Source: Aphrophora alni (lineage: Eukaryota > Arthropoda > Insecta > Hemiptera > Aphrophoridae). From it: 64,000 nucleotides of DNA. The notes under the pieces are model-generated. The model was not told the origin of the DNA. It saw only the letters and a program-made list of their open reading frames with translations, and made no database searches. How positions within the stretch are numbered: the stretch's first letter is position 1; each line of letters begins with the position of its first letter. This document shows positions 32,269 through 47,200 of the stretch, in pieces. Both the position numbers and the translations under genes were made by a program. The DNA lies in the NCBI GenBank assembly GCA_963513935.1, contig OY740774.1, forward strand, positions 22,711,949 through 22,775,948. Reading direction: 5' to 3'.

Positions 32269-35200
32269 CTCAAGTACATAGTAGGAACTGGTTAAATTGC
32301 TTAAATTAGGCTTATGGTAAAGGATAGTATCGGATTGGTCTCACCAATTGGTAGGATTGCTGAATCAGGTTTCGGGTAATATTGGTCAGAGGTCTTCAAT
32401 CTTCCCTTGTAACAGGTCAGTTTTGGTTATTTTTATAGGTTTCACTTCGTCTGGTTCCAAAATAATTCGCTTTTCTGCTGAATATTTTCCGGATTGTTTT
32501 ATACGTCTGGATGCTTCCACAATTCTTCTAACAATGGCTATATTAAAACTGGCATGCTCTTGGTTTAGGTTCTGGACTATACTGCCTTGACAATTTCACT
32601 TTTCACTGCACTTTCACTGCATTTCACTGATTTAGTTCATGAAAGGTGATGTTTATAATGATTAATGAAAAATTCTGAATTTGAACTTAAACGTTATTTC
32701 TGCCTAATGATAATTTTGAATACTTTAATTCCTATCAGTTTTAAACTTCTTTTATATATATATTTTTATTTAAAATATTTATTTAAATTGCATTTATAGT
32801 TGGTCAGTGAGATATAAGTATTTGAATTAGCTTTTACAATATTATGATCGCTAACCAATCAGTGATGAGCGGGCGGGCGTGACGTCACGTCTGATAATGG
32901 ATATTGTAATTATGGTCGACATTGCCCTCTTTCAAACAATCAAAACAAATTGTTCCGAATTTTCTAGGATATTCGAGGTGAGCATTTCTCTAGGAAATTT
33001 AGTTGAGAATCTGACGGTACTTCTCAAATTTCGCCTAGTGGTCTCATTGATTTGATTGATTTGTAATTTCCGATAAGCCAAAGCTATGTCGAGGTTTCTT
33101 TGTGAACAGAAACTGATATATTATGTGTTTCAATATTGGATATCTTTTGTTTACGGTCGAATTATAATTTGAGTTGTTTAATATAGCATTGCCTGTTAAG
33201 ATGTGAATAATTTTTAGTTTGGCCTAGATCTGGTAGATGTAGAATATTTGTTTACTTGTCTGTAAAAAAATTGTTTTATTCAGTCGTTCGTAGGCCGAGT
33301 GACGTCATCTACGTTTGAGCTTCGTATTCCCGCCAATAGATGTCGGGAGTGATCGTTTTCTTGCATTTGTTTTATTTGAAGTATTATGATAATTTTGAAT
33401 TATTACAAGTTGTGCAGTAGAGATAAGCTAATGAGACGGGATTTGAGCGCCTGATGGACCAAGAAATAGCAGACAAAGCAAGAGGGGGCGAATGAAGAGT
33501 AAAGTGTAAGCAAAGAGGAAGAAGGAACGTACAGGCATGTGCAATTGGCACACGAAGTGGCCTTGCAACACATCAATTGACTGCTCCAGTATTTAGAGAA
33601 ACAAGACGATAACACACAGTTAGCTGAAAAACTGATGCTAAGAAATGTTCAGTCAAGAATCAAGAGACAGTGTTTTCTCAGTAAGAAACAAAAAAAAAAA
33701 CAATGTTTGATTTTTTGAAAAACCCTTAAATAATTAAAACTGCAGTACTGTATTAGTATAGCATAATGTGTTTCCTGTATTGTTCTTTTGTTTTACTACA
33801 AAAACTTCTCGTTTGTTACACTTTTTTATTTCATGTATGCATTAAAATGTTTTTAATTTATAGGTTTGTACTTTGTATTATGTGTTTTATGTACAGTATA
33901 TTAAAATCTTTTTATGTCAAAACTATTTTGTTATTACTGTACATATTTTCCTTTTATTTTTAGCATTCTTGCATATTATCCACGATGTCTGTGCCACCCA
34001 ATTTCAGGGATGATCGGGAGTACACTGTATTTATATTGATATCTGAGTTTTGTGTTGTTGGTTTTGGAAAAACTATATCATCTTGATTTTTGGCTTAGTA
34101 ATTTAATAGATTTGTATTATTTTTGTTTGATTTATATTTGTTGTTCTTGATTTTTTGAAGGCGTTGAAGACCGTAATGGTTTTTCGCATATTAAAAAAAA
34201 AACTTACTGTAACAGTATGAATTTATCGAACAAGTACTGTAGCTTTAATATTATGAAATATATAGCTATACCACAACTATTATTTCTATAAAGTCTTGTT
34301 CAAAATTCAGTAAGTATTCACCTCCATTTTACATATATTTTTTTATTATCAGTTATACTACATCTATAAGAGAAATATTTAAAACAATTTTTGACTTGAA
34401 ATTTTAAAAATATTCTACTGTATTTATGTTTTTAGAATAGTTAGGATGTCACAGCGAGGTTAAAAAAAAATCTTTAAAAAGTGTTTATATGTCATTATTA
34501 ATCTTTTATCTGTTCTCAGATACCAATTTTCAATTTTACCTGCTTTATAAACTTTTTTTAAAGGCTTTCCTGAAAATAATGCAAGATTTCATTTAGAAAA
34601 TAAGATAGAAGAATTACAATTAGAGAATTCTCAATTGAAATCTGAGAGAGAACAGTTAATGCAGCGTATCAAAGAAGATGAAGAAACTACCAGCAAACAG
34701 AAGTTACGCAATAAGGAACTTACACAGGATTTGTTTATGTTGAAAAACCTTGTTATAAGGTAAGCACTGATAAATAATCTGTAATATATTTGACCTCTTC
34801 TGTGCTCTAAATGTGATGCATATTTAGTGAATATTTCATTAACATTGGAAGGTTAATTGGGCTAATCGACTTTCAATTGCTTCCAGAGCCCAATTGGGTT
34901 TCCATTTCTTCATTGTTTAAAATAGTTTATTCACCGATTGGTGTATCTATTTAGTTAAGATACATTTGTTGTATAAAGTGTAGCTCTACATTATTGTTAA
35001 ATTCTCTGTTATAAATAAACCATTATTCAACATACCATAAATCACAAGACCTTGACCGCCACCAAAACAGTCATGATCAACAAACCTTCTCATTACATAG
35101 CCCATTTCCTTCATGGACCATAACATACATATTAAAAATAATTGTTCATTCACCAGATTGTTACCAATATAATTTTTTTTTAAATAAACAGAAAATATAA

Positions 35201-38200
35201 TTTATTTATTAAATTGTGGTGCTATTCATGTCAATTGTGAGGTAAAAGAAATAGGGAAAAGAGGTTTCATCAGAGGAGAGGAAGAAGATAAAAGCCATTA
35301 TGAGGATTCTTGCTGAGATCATTAAACTGGACACTTCATTTAAATTTACACAGAAAATATTCAGCGATATATTTATAAATAATTATACAATAAGACACAA
35401 ACAATAATCAGATATAACTAAAACATTAAGAGCTTCTTCAAATTTTATTTAAAAAAACATACCTGGTAATTATAGTTAATAATAACTACAAATTGGTGAG
35501 TGATTAAAATTTCATTTAATCTTCATTACAGTTAAATCACCTTCGCTTGTGTTTATAAATCGTTATACTTAAACCAACAACTAGACATTAAAAAGAGCAT
35601 TTATTTAATTATTAATACGCATTGTCAAATCAATCATCCATTATATAAATTCACGATAAACCATCACCCATATAGATTATAAGCATCACCTAACTATTTT
35701 CTTAATCTTAATTTTTTCTTTCTTTTTAATTGAATCAATTGTTAATCCCTTCCTTTTTAAAAATTATATGTACAAGTAAAAGCTAGCCGAGGACAATTCT
35801 AAATCCAATTATATTAAGAACAATACCAGAGATTCAAACATTCAGACTAACTATTGTGTTTAATAATTATTCATGACTAATAAAATAAATTAACTTGTAG
35901 ATTTATTTAAGTTGGCACACCAACTTTGGGGCGAAATAAATCACACAGCATTCTTTTGAAAATTTTCAAAATTAAATTTAGGCTTCAGAATAATTAAGTA
36001 CAAAAATGGTGGATGGACTATATAATTGGTGTAAGTATAGAAAACCTAATACTCGATAGTATAACTATAATTAAACATACTTGAGGATTTTGCAAACCTT
36101 AAAAGAATTAATTCTGCAAGGCAATCGGACATTTCACAATACTTTGTCATACTTTAATTTAGTGTATACATATTTGTATCAATTTACTGTATACTAGTAC
36201 TGTGTATAAAATAGCTTCATTAACTTTTGATTTGTGAAAATAAAGCTTATATTATACATTTCAATTGTTATTTCAAGCATTTTCAGAACCTAAAACTTGA
36301 AAAAGTTTTTAACTTTTATAATTCGAATTTTTCCAATGGTCCCTTCATCTTCGAATTATCCAAGTTCTACTGTAATTAATGTGAAACTTTTTGACCTTCC
36401 TTCAGAAAGATTAATTTTTAAACTTTTTAACGATGTGGTTATTTTCCCAAAGTTGGGATTTTCTCCTCACCCTATTTCAACAAAATCCTTTGGCCTGTTT
36501 CAAAAATAAAATTTATAAACATAAGAATCTCATGTTTAATAGTATTTGATAATTTCATAGTACAAATGTGGTTTCATTACAGGTTAAATGTGGAACTTGA
36601 AAAAACACAAGACAGATTACATAAACACAAAATTGGTTCTGTGGAAGATATTGTTGGCACAGTTAGTGAAGATTCTGGTGTCGGGGGGCATACCACTTCT
36701 TCACGTCATGGTGAACATGAATGTAAAGGTAATTTAATTACTTCAAGTTATTGTGAAATTTTGAATGGTTATTTAAAATTAGATGTTAGAAATGTATCAA
36801 ATGAATTGCTGCAATCATTTTAACTTTAAAATCTCTTTCATTGTTGTAATAGTTATATTATTACAATTAGCTTGTTTAACTTGAAGAGTTTTTATCTTTA
36901 TTACAAAAAAAAATTGAAAGTAAATTTTTATTATTATTATTTATAAAATTATGCCAAGCTTTTTGGGCGCCAGGTAGCGTTAGCTTACCAATTTTGAAAA
37001 AAGGAAGTTAATTGTTATTGTTAAAATTTCTCAGGGTCGCAAATCCTTTTGAAAGTGTACTTACAGTGGTTCTCGGTGAAATAAAGAAAATCTTATTTTG
37101 TTGTGCTGAAAGTGAACATAATTTATTAAATTAAGATTATACATTTATACAAGGTTATACATACATATTCATAAAGCATATCTTACTATTATTTGAAATC
37201 TCAGTGTCCTTTGACTTTAAATTCTGCCTTAGAGGCTTAAATCCTTTTTTATAATTCTAAAATTAATAGTTGCAACTTGAAAGAAAACTATTTTTTATGG
37301 TGAGCTTTAAAACTCTCACGTAGCAAAGATGATTATTATTATTATTATTAACATGAAATTAAGTTCTTTAAATGACTAATTATTAAACAAAGATTATACA
37401 TTTGAATAAATTTAGAAAGTTCATATAAAAAGTTCTTTTTCTTTTACAAAATTATTTTATTTTAAAATGTCTCTGATTTTTTGTTACCGCATAACCGATC
37501 CGGTAGATTGGAAACCTCCACGTGCCAAGTTCCTTTCATTCTGTGTTGCAAAGACCTTGCAGACTCAATCTATACACCTGACGATTAATTATCCTTTTAA
37601 ATTCATGGTATTGTACAAAGATTATCATCACTTTAACAATAGTTATTGTCCAAAACACAAACTAAGTCTTACCACGTCAAACTGTCTCTAAACTCACTGA
37701 ATCTTCACCATTAATTTTCTGAAGCTTCTTTTATTTAAAAACATCTCTCCCTGAACTAAATGTCACCATAGGACCTTAACTACTTTTTCTACATTTTGAG
37801 AAAGTTTCTCTTCACTGAAAAAACGTCCTATCACCTCAGACCCCTCTCTAAGACTGACTAAAACCACATGTGTCTTTGTCCAGCTTCCAAACCAAGCGTC
37901 CTATTAATATGCAACGTCTGCTAGAAATTTTCTCACACCTAGCAACACTGACACGGTTCAAATTATTTTACCTAACACAATACAAATACTACCTAAATAT
38001 TTATTACAACTTATAATTAATTTTTTATATATGACATTATTATTTTGGAAACCTATATTTAAATTTTATTACCCTAGTTTTAACAAGTACTTTGAGTCAT
38101 TCTTTTGACTTCTGAAGTCCCCCACCAATTCAATTTCAAAATAATTCTCAAAATAACCATTTTTTGGTTATCTTAATTAAAATTACCATTTTTGGTATTA

Positions 38201-41200
38201 CAGATACCCCATCAAAGCTGTGATTCAATATATCAATATTGAAACACAGATTTCTCTTTTATTTGACAAAAAAAATTTTAACTTCAAAAAAAAAAAAAAA
38301 ACTTTCAAATTCGGTCCCTATAGATTTCCAAAAATAAAAAGTTTCAGCAAACTAAGAATATTCATATTCCTTTAAAGAAAACAAAACTTTAAAATAAGAA
38401 ATATTCTCTCTTAACTCACACATTAATCATCTTATTATATAATCTATTGATTCACTAAATCTACCTAGTTGCATATCATAATCAGTCAAACCACTTATAA
38501 CCAAATCTTATTCATCATCAAAAAACCTTCATCAACTTCTTATCGTTGAGCTGTCCATCACTCAACTTTTATCTCATGACCTAATTCCGTCAGAGTGTCT
38601 ACTCCTGATTGCTAAAAGAAAAAAATCTCTATATCTTTTCTCCAAGTCTGCATCAAACTATTCCATAGACTTTCTAGTTATCAATTATACTTTTTAGAAT
38701 TAACAATTTTCATTTTTTATTTTATAATTTAAAAATCTCTTAATTAATATTTAAAGTTATATTTTTTCACTAAATTGTGTTATTTACCCCATCCAAATTG
38801 CATTTCATTTTTTAAAAACCTATCTTATCATTCACCCAAAAAATTTATTACTTAAGTTATTATTACTCATTATCTTCTTTTATTCAAAAATTCTCAAATT
38901 ACTTATTTTTCTTGCTGGGACAACGCATAAAATTTCTTCCACAAATCTAATAAAACATTAAAAACTTCATTATCAAATTACCAACACTTCAAATTACAAT
39001 ATTACTTATTCTTCTTTAAAATACTTAAAAAAATCATCTTATTACCTTCAATAAACTTCAACAATCATATCACATCATAGTATCTTATTTCAAAACTCAT
39101 CTGATTATAGGCTCTCTATAACTTAATAACTAGATTGCATTAACTCCTTAATCAAAAACTTCCTTAATTATTTATATGTAGCCCCTTAGGTCACTAACAT
39201 ATTTCGTCGCATTAAAAAATATTTCCTCGTAGAAATCATTAAAAACATCATTTAAACTTCAATAATTCGTCGCAATTCTCGTAGAAACCTCCATAATAAA
39301 ACATCCTTTTTCCTTCAACATCGTCGTATATCATCATTATTTCACCGTAGATCATAAAAAAAATTCTTCTTAACTTAAAAACTAACTCTTAATGCAATCA
39401 AATTACCTTTTTCACAGAAAAAACCTCCTTATAGACTTATTTCTCTCTTTGACACCACTTTTCAATATTCTTGTAAACTTTATATCTCCTTCATTAATCT
39501 TAAAAATTCTCATTTCATTATTTTCTTTGAAAAATCTCCTCATATTACCTAAAAAAAATCTTCATAGGTTTTTCATCAAAACCTGCTTTTAATTATTTTC
39601 CCAGCAAATCACCTTATTTTCGCTAAACATAATCAATCTTTTTAATCAAATTATTCATCTAAAACATTTTATCTTCAAACTTCCTTATTATTCTTTATTT
39701 AACTCAATTTACAATTATTTACCCTCAAAATTATTAAACCTACTTCAAATTACTTTACATTATATTACTTATTCTTTATATTAAAAAACTCAAAACAAAA
39801 ACTTTAATATTTTAACTTTATTACCCATTTAGTGAAATTATTTTATATCCATTACTCCAATCTACTATTATTTTATCATTTCAAACAAAAACTTTTAATA
39901 TTTTTAAACTTCTAGCAATCTTAAACAATCAAAATATCTAACTCTCCTTACAATCTTGCCTTCTTTTTTCAAAGTTCCTTTGCCCTTTCCAAATTACATC
40001 TTATTTACACAAATTATGACATTATTCTTACTAATTGTTACTTATTTACCTAAACCTTAACATTCTCTAACAAATCTTTCAATACTTTATTACATACAAT
40101 CAAATTGCATACTAATTACAACTAAATTTATACATTTTTTTAAAAAAGTTCATTTTTCTTCCTTTAAAACTCAAATTAGTCACGTCCAGTTAATTCATTT
40201 ACAGATTGATCAATTCTGTAAACCTACAATTCGTTTTCTTCTAATTGTGTGGTGAACTCTCTCATTGAATCAAGTAATATGGACTTTTGATATGTAATGG
40301 TTATGCATAGCCCTACTCAATTCAAACTATACCCACTACATACCATTATCCCATAAACCCTTTCAATGCTGTTCTTTATGCCTTTTTTATTAAGACATTG
40401 TCAACTATTGTTTAACCCAACCTCTTCGCCCTTGGTTTTATTTTAAAACCAAGGAACCTATATGTTAAACTTCCTTATTCATGTATGAGAACAATAAAAA
40501 AAAAAAAATAAAAAAAATTTATCAAAATCTGTTGAGTTGATTTTGAGATGCGTTGCCCAAATCTGACTGTACCTTTTGTACACTGACTATACTCCTGCAG
40601 ACATCTGTCTGTGATCAACAAGTCTTATCTTCTTCCTATCTCTATAACTTAAACATTGGCTAGCTCTGTCATTTGTTAGACTCGGTATTACTGCATGATG
40701 TAATCTTTCCTCAAGATTTTTATTCAACTCGACTTGAAATTATTATTTCCCAAAACTATTTTTTATCATTGAACCTAACTCGAAATATTATATTCCCAAT
40801 TAATTATTGCATTCGTTTTACATTTTGTTCAATTTTGAGTTATGTGCAAAGAAAAACTTTTAAAACTACCTTTTTTTTTAAAACAAGTAATCAAAATCTG
40901 AACCCTGAATTTTGTCACAACTGTATTCTATCTAGATTCCTAAGTTTTGATATTATTCAATCTCCAATGCGATAATATTTTCAATGCACAATCTTAATCT
41001 CACTGTAAGCGGCATCAACACCCTTCGAAAGTAAACCTGCACCAGCCTTATCTATGTTTATTATACAATCCTAATCTTTGTTATGGTAAACAGTTGATAT
41101 TACACTTCCATTCTAACTGAAACCTTTTAGTTCCTTCAATATTATTTCTTTATGACACTATCTCTGCTTTACAAAATTTTACTAAACACAACTTATAATT

Positions 41201-44200
41201 ATCCTGAAATCTTAATTATCTACTAATCTTAACCTTAATAACTAACAAAAAATTCTTACCTAATATTATTCTTACTCATGTCCGTTTGCTTTATAAAAAA
41301 CTTTATACATTATTATTGTCATTCCAAAATTCAATTTATTATAACTCAATTATAAATTATCTATTTTTTTCGATGGTTTCCCGATTGGTGAAACAATTTA
41401 TAACATATTGCCTGCTTTCTTAACATAATTGCAATGTTAAATACTGTCTCTAACTTAGAGACCTGTTCTAAGCTAGATCTTACAAATGACCTCATCTCAA
41501 CCATAAGTTCCCTTTTGTTGACAACATGCTTTTGTGTTGACGAAAACCTTTTCTCTTTCTCTTTCTCAGACATACCATCACCCCTCCTTCTCTCAAACAT
41601 CTCAGAATTTAACAACCTAAATTTGTCAGCTGTCAGTCTGGAAATCTGAACTCTACTGACTTTGCTTACATTTACATAGATTTCTTCCACAATTGCTTTT
41701 TTAAACTCACACTCAAAATTGTTTTTCTCAAAGAGACTTTTAATCTGTTGTTCTTGCATTTTAAATATATTTCTAAATTTTAATATTGCTATTTTTTCAA
41801 AACATAAAGTTTTATGATAGCTTTGCTTTCTCACATAAATAGCTAACTCTTTTGTTATTACATCATTTATCTTAATTAAACACTCATTCACTTTAATTTT
41901 ACCCTTGTTATTTAAATCACTTACAATCTCTCTAACCCCATCAAAATTACTAATTTCAACATTACCTGTTAACTGTTTTAAATCATTGTTTTCAAAAAAC
42001 TCATTTTGACATACATTAGTCTTAACAATTGTCTCATTTTTTAATCTTTTTTGTTCCCATTCTAGATTTTTTTGTTTCAATTTTGCATTTTCTCGATCAA
42101 GTTTTTTATTAAAGCTCACACATTCATCATTTATTAATTCAAGCATTCTCATAATCTTTAAATTCTGATCTTCCTTTACCAAATTACTATCTTTGTTTAT
42201 CAAGTCACTTGAAACCTTATTTATTCCATCAAAATTATTAACCCCACCATTTTTCTTAACTTCTAACTTTTCTTTGTTACAAATCCCATTGTTTACTTGT
42301 TCAAAAACATAATCATTCACACAAATATTCTCTATTATTTCAGTTTGATCATTTTTAATAAAAACTTTTAATTGGAAGTTAATTTTTTCCTTTACAGCTA
42401 ATCTATTCAACATCTTATCATAAACTTCATTTTTTACTTTGAGAACAGCATGTAACATTTTAATTATTTCCTTTAACTCTAATTCTTTATTTATTCCATC
42501 CCTTCCTAATTCTTTATACCAATATTCATTTAAATCATCCCTACTTATTTCTATACACCATATACACCATAGTTCAGTTCTATTACCCAAATCATCCAAT
42601 TTCAAATCTTCCTTCCTAAAACATTTACTAACTTTACCAAAATACTTATCAGCTTCTTTTTTCATAATTTTAAATTCTACCATTACTCTGTCTTTCTCAC
42701 TTATTAGATTATTATTAATTGTACCCTCCATTTTTAATTATTATTATTATTTAAACTTTAAATTTGGAATTGGTTATTTTAAAATTACTTATCTACTTAT
42801 TATTAAAAAATTAATTTGTTTTTTATAAATAGAATATGTAAATTGTTTGTGTTTTGTGGGGAGTATGTTGAACTTTGGTAACGGTTAACCTGAACAGCTC
42901 GCTCTTGAAAGAGGAAAAATCTCGTGGTTAGATCAGTCTGGAAATGGGGCTTGATGTAGTAGGACCTATATTATGTGGTTCTCCGAGTTTTCTGTTCAAA
43001 GGTAGAAAACGTGTTTGGAAGTATTATTTTGTAAAAGACATGGTGTACTAACATTCTTAGAAGTGCTAATGACAATATTTTATGTTTTTAAAATCGTGTG
43101 AGTCTAAAACTGGGGCTTGATGTACCAAGACCTACGAATGGTAGTTCTCCGAGTTTCTGTTCGTACATTATAAAATGTGTCAGGAAGTTTAAATCTGTAA
43201 AAGACATGGTGTATTGACAATTTTAAAAGTGCTAAGACAATATTGTTTTCCATAAATAAACTTTTTTATGAAAAAGCGTGAGAACTCGCAATTTTTAGTT
43301 ATGTTGTGCAATCGCTGCCACGTGATTTTCGAATTCTCGACAAAGAACTTTTCTATAAGAAAAATGGAATTATTAAAGTTATCATAAGACATTAATAATT
43401 GGTTTTAATACAGGTGTAACAAAATAAATCTTGTGATATATGAGCTAAAGACAATTCTTTTGACAATGGACAAGCATCTCTACAATTTCAGCCCACAGTC
43501 ACATGGAAAGACACGAATCATCCTTCGAGGGAAAGTGCTTTTTAAATAAAGAATATAACGTGATTTGGTATAACACGTTTAGACTTTCATTATTTAACCA
43601 TATATATGTAATTTGAACAATTTAGACATTCTTTATACTTTCAAGACATATATTTGATATTATAAAATTATGTATTTCATTAATAAGATTCAATGTTTTT
43701 TGTTGTGGAGTCTTAAAGTATAACAATATGATAAAATAAAGTTATTTTTTTTATTAATTAATTAATTTTCAATTTCAGTAAAAATTATATTTTTTCTAAT
43801 TAAAATATTTGCTATGAGAAGTAAAGTAAAATCCTTTTTCATTATTTTTTAGAGTTGCAACTAAATAACTTAAATTTATTAATATAATTTGATTAGATTC
43901 TTTTTCTTAGAAGATCAAAGTAATGATGACAATATTGATAGGATGTAAGATATCTTATATAAATTTTTCTTTTTGATTTTTGTTACATGAAGTTTATGTG
44001 TTTTATGTTTAATAAATGTTTATGTCAAAATTTCAGCTGCACGCGTATTCATTTCTATTCCAGAAATCACTGTAAGTACACCGTAAAAAGAGCTTGCGAC
44101 CCCAGAGATTTTATAAATAATTAAATTCATTTTTTTTCCTTTTTCAAAATTGGTAAGCTAAGGCTACCTGGCGCCCTAGTCGAGCAAATTAATAAATTCA

Positions 44201-47200
44201 TAAATTAATAATTAAATTCAATAAAAAAATAACGTACAACTCTTCAAGTTTAGATAATTTTTATTCTTAAAATAGCTTCACTAAAAAATAATTACAAAAG
44301 GCTCATTTTTAAATTGTTACATTGTTTTTAAATACTTCACAGGTAGTATTTAAGTTGCTGGAGTAGAAATTAAAAATCAAGATATGGTCATAGTGATAAA
44401 ATAAAAATAAAGTTTGTCACTTGTAAATGATGAGTATAGGATGAAACCGGAAGTGATAACTTATTTGTGGGTTATAACAGTGTTTGTTTTTTTAATCCTC
44501 TTACTGTATTGAGTTTTTTGGTTGTAGATAGTTGTTGTGAAAAGACAATTTTCATGTGGAATTCAGTAGTATACTATTGTTCACATCATGTCGTCATTTA
44601 AGTTAATGAAAGTAATTTAGAAAGAAATGACAGTGGAGTTATTGTTGTGATGACTTCAAAAACACTTTCTTATTTTCATAAATTAGTGTTAAATGTCCTT
44701 GACATCAGCATTTCTAAGTTTTTTCCTTCTTCTTGAAACTAACTTACTCAATGATAAACCCACTTCCCCTCCTTCTTGCCACTCGGTTGTATAATAATAA
44801 CACAAATTATTTTACTGCAATTATTGTTACAAATAATTATGTAATACATTTTTATTGTTAACGAAGTAATTTTATCGAATTAATATATTCATTGAAATAT
44901 TCCTATAATGGGGACATTTAGTTATTATTTAAATATGAACAAAGAAAAACCCCAAACCACAAAATAACACAACTACACAAAACTGTATAATGCGTTTATA
45001 TTACCTTATATACATTTCGATAACTCTGCTATCATCTTCAGAGGTTTCACTGCTCTAGTGATTTGTTTATTATTTAAATAACTTATTTAGTTATTATTAA
45101 GTTAGTTCTTCATTATTTAATTGTATTATCTGTTCATTGGACCTTCAAACAGCTTGGCTAGTACCCGTAGGGTTCATTAATTCCAGATTGTAAACATTGT
45201 TATATATAACTATATATCGTGGGGGTGAAGGAATAATGAAAAAGACCCAAAATCTTATTAACTTTGAAACATAATATATCTAAGGTTCAAATTATCCTGA
45301 AAATGATCAAGATTGTAACTCAGTTATGTCAAACTCTGATCAAAGATACTTCAAATCCTTCTTTAAGTTGCCTTGTTTTTGTAGATAGATATTTCAATAG
45401 GCCTCAGCTAACTCAGGAATTTATAAAAATGAACATGTTTGTAATAGGAACTGGTTTAAGAGATAGGAAGGACCAACTCTAAATAAAAAAAATGAAAGTT
45501 AGAGAAATCGAAGGTTGTGAAAAAAAAATTGCATGCTCGCAATATTCAGGAAGGACAAAAGGGTAGTAACTCACAAGAAAAAATTAAGTTTATAAAAAAC
45601 ACATGATAGATGAACCGAGCAAATTTACCAATAATTCAATTGTTTGTAAACCTTAATTCATTGTAGACTATCGAAGAACATGGGCAGAGTAGGTCGTAGT
45701 GACCATTTCATTGCTAATACCAGTTTATAAGAAGAAGTAAAAAATGGTATGGAAAGGTGTTGTTTTTGTTTACTAGATGTTACCACAATCGATTCATACA
45801 TACTGTACAAGACAGTGCAAGCAAGAACAAAACATTAGAACCTTGATGATTCATAAGCAGTACATTCCTTATAGAAGACCTGGTTAAGGAGCTTCTTGAA
45901 TCAAATTTTCAACTTTGAATGATGAAGATCTGGCAGACCAAGAGAAAATTAGTTTCAGAAGTTGGATGGATGTCTTAATCTAATAAAAATATCTGAGAAG
46001 GGCTTTCGGAAGTGTTATTTGTGTTCAGTAAAGGGGCTAAGAAAAGAGACGGTCTGCTATTGCAAAACATGTGTTGATCAGCTGTTTCTTCATCCATATG
46101 TATACGTTGAGGTGTATCACACCCAAAAATACTATTTTTAAGCAACAAATACAAAAAACATCCACATATTATATTTTACTGCAATATTGTCGCCTAATAC
46201 TAATGAAAAATTGTATCTGTTCTCTTTTATTTGTTTAATATTTGTAGTATTTTTAAAAGTTTCACAATTTTTAATCAACTAAAGAACTTTGGATTGTAAA
46301 CTATATTTTATTCATTTCTGCTCCAAAACAAAAACAAGTCATTACTTTAAAGGCAAATAATGTATACATCCTAAATTTCTTAGAAATTTTGAGGACGAAT
46401 GAAGGATATATATGTAATAGGTTTTTTTGCTATAGAATAGAAACAAAAATTATTTTAAATAATGGTCAATTAATTTTCTAATTTAATACTTAGTTTTAAG
46501 CAACAAAAAAAAGTTAAAAACAAAATTTAATTTTTCGACGAATGTATACAAATAAAATTATGTCTGGTGTAGTGTAAAATAAATTTATCCCTGGAAGGGT
46601 TAAAATTCAGATTATAAATTGTTGCAGGATTCACAAAACGGACATGGAGTCGTACAGAAATGAATGCGATGTCACCTCTTTTGGAAGCTTATCAGGAAAG
46701 TCTTGACGAGAAAGAAGAATTGATCAAGAATTACAAAAGAGAAATGGAACATTTTACAAACCGTTGTAAAGAAATTGTGGCAGAAAATGAAAATTTACAG
46801 TGTCAGTTGATGGAAGCTAATAAAAAGGTATGATCGTTTAATATTTTGGTTGTGCATGATTTTGTATTGGCATTCCTATAAAGTTTGATATATTTTGTGA
46901 TTTTCAATACATTGTTAGAAACATCCAGTTAAGATAAGTTTGGTCTTTTTTATATAGTACAATATATTTTAATATTTTTTCAATAATTTAGTTTGTATGT
47001 ATATATATGTTAGAATTTAATAGGGCACATAGCCTATTAGATTGGTGTTAGATTTTGTATGGACAGGAGACAGGCTTACCTTGGAAAGTGGTCAGAAATC
47101 ACTCATTCACCTAAAATTAAATAAGTCACTTTTTTCTAAAAACTAACTATATTAAATGCAATTTTTCCCTCATTTTTTATTCTCATCCATTATTTTAATT

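Larger units (their letters stand above)
31499..34027 (+). mobile_element. Second Tigger/pogo-type transposon, decayed
   Basis: Ends CAGTGTACTCC at the left and GGAGTACACTG at the right, flanked by TA at 31497-31498 and 34028-34029; length 2529 bases. The outer 30 bases of each TIR remain similar (ATTATCC and ATCATCC). The interior carries a (TA)n tract and only a C-terminal transposase remnant, so other insertions or deletions probably replaced much of it. Different family from the Tigger at 18790. Confidence 0.75.
36830..44300. mobile_element. 7.4-kb unit bounded by inverted GGCGCC-family repeats
   Basis: The left border region (36965-37110, starting GGGCGCCAGGTAGCGTTAGC) is inverted at the right (44035-44176, ending GCTACCTGGCGCCC). 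Similarity includes GCTTACCAATTTTGAAAAA, GTGTACTTACAGTG and, further in, a TTGCAACT block, and it also extends about 100-150 bases outward past the GGCGCC motif (AACTCTTCAAGTT). Between the repeats the plus strand is strikingly poor in G. It holds one long ORF on the minus strand (41361-42731). Whether it is a TIR transposon or two LTR-bearing retroelement ends joined in inverted orientation is unresolved. Confidence 0.6.

Noticed and set aside
33403..33615. 70-codon minus-strand ORF with many Cys
   Set aside because: Antisense to the Tigger transposase remnant, which explains the sequence better.
41434..42828. Plus-strand ORFs of 71 and 129 codons opposite the orphan ORF
   Set aside because: Antisense shadows of the 456-codon minus-strand frame, rich in Ser/Leu/Ile as expected from complement codons.
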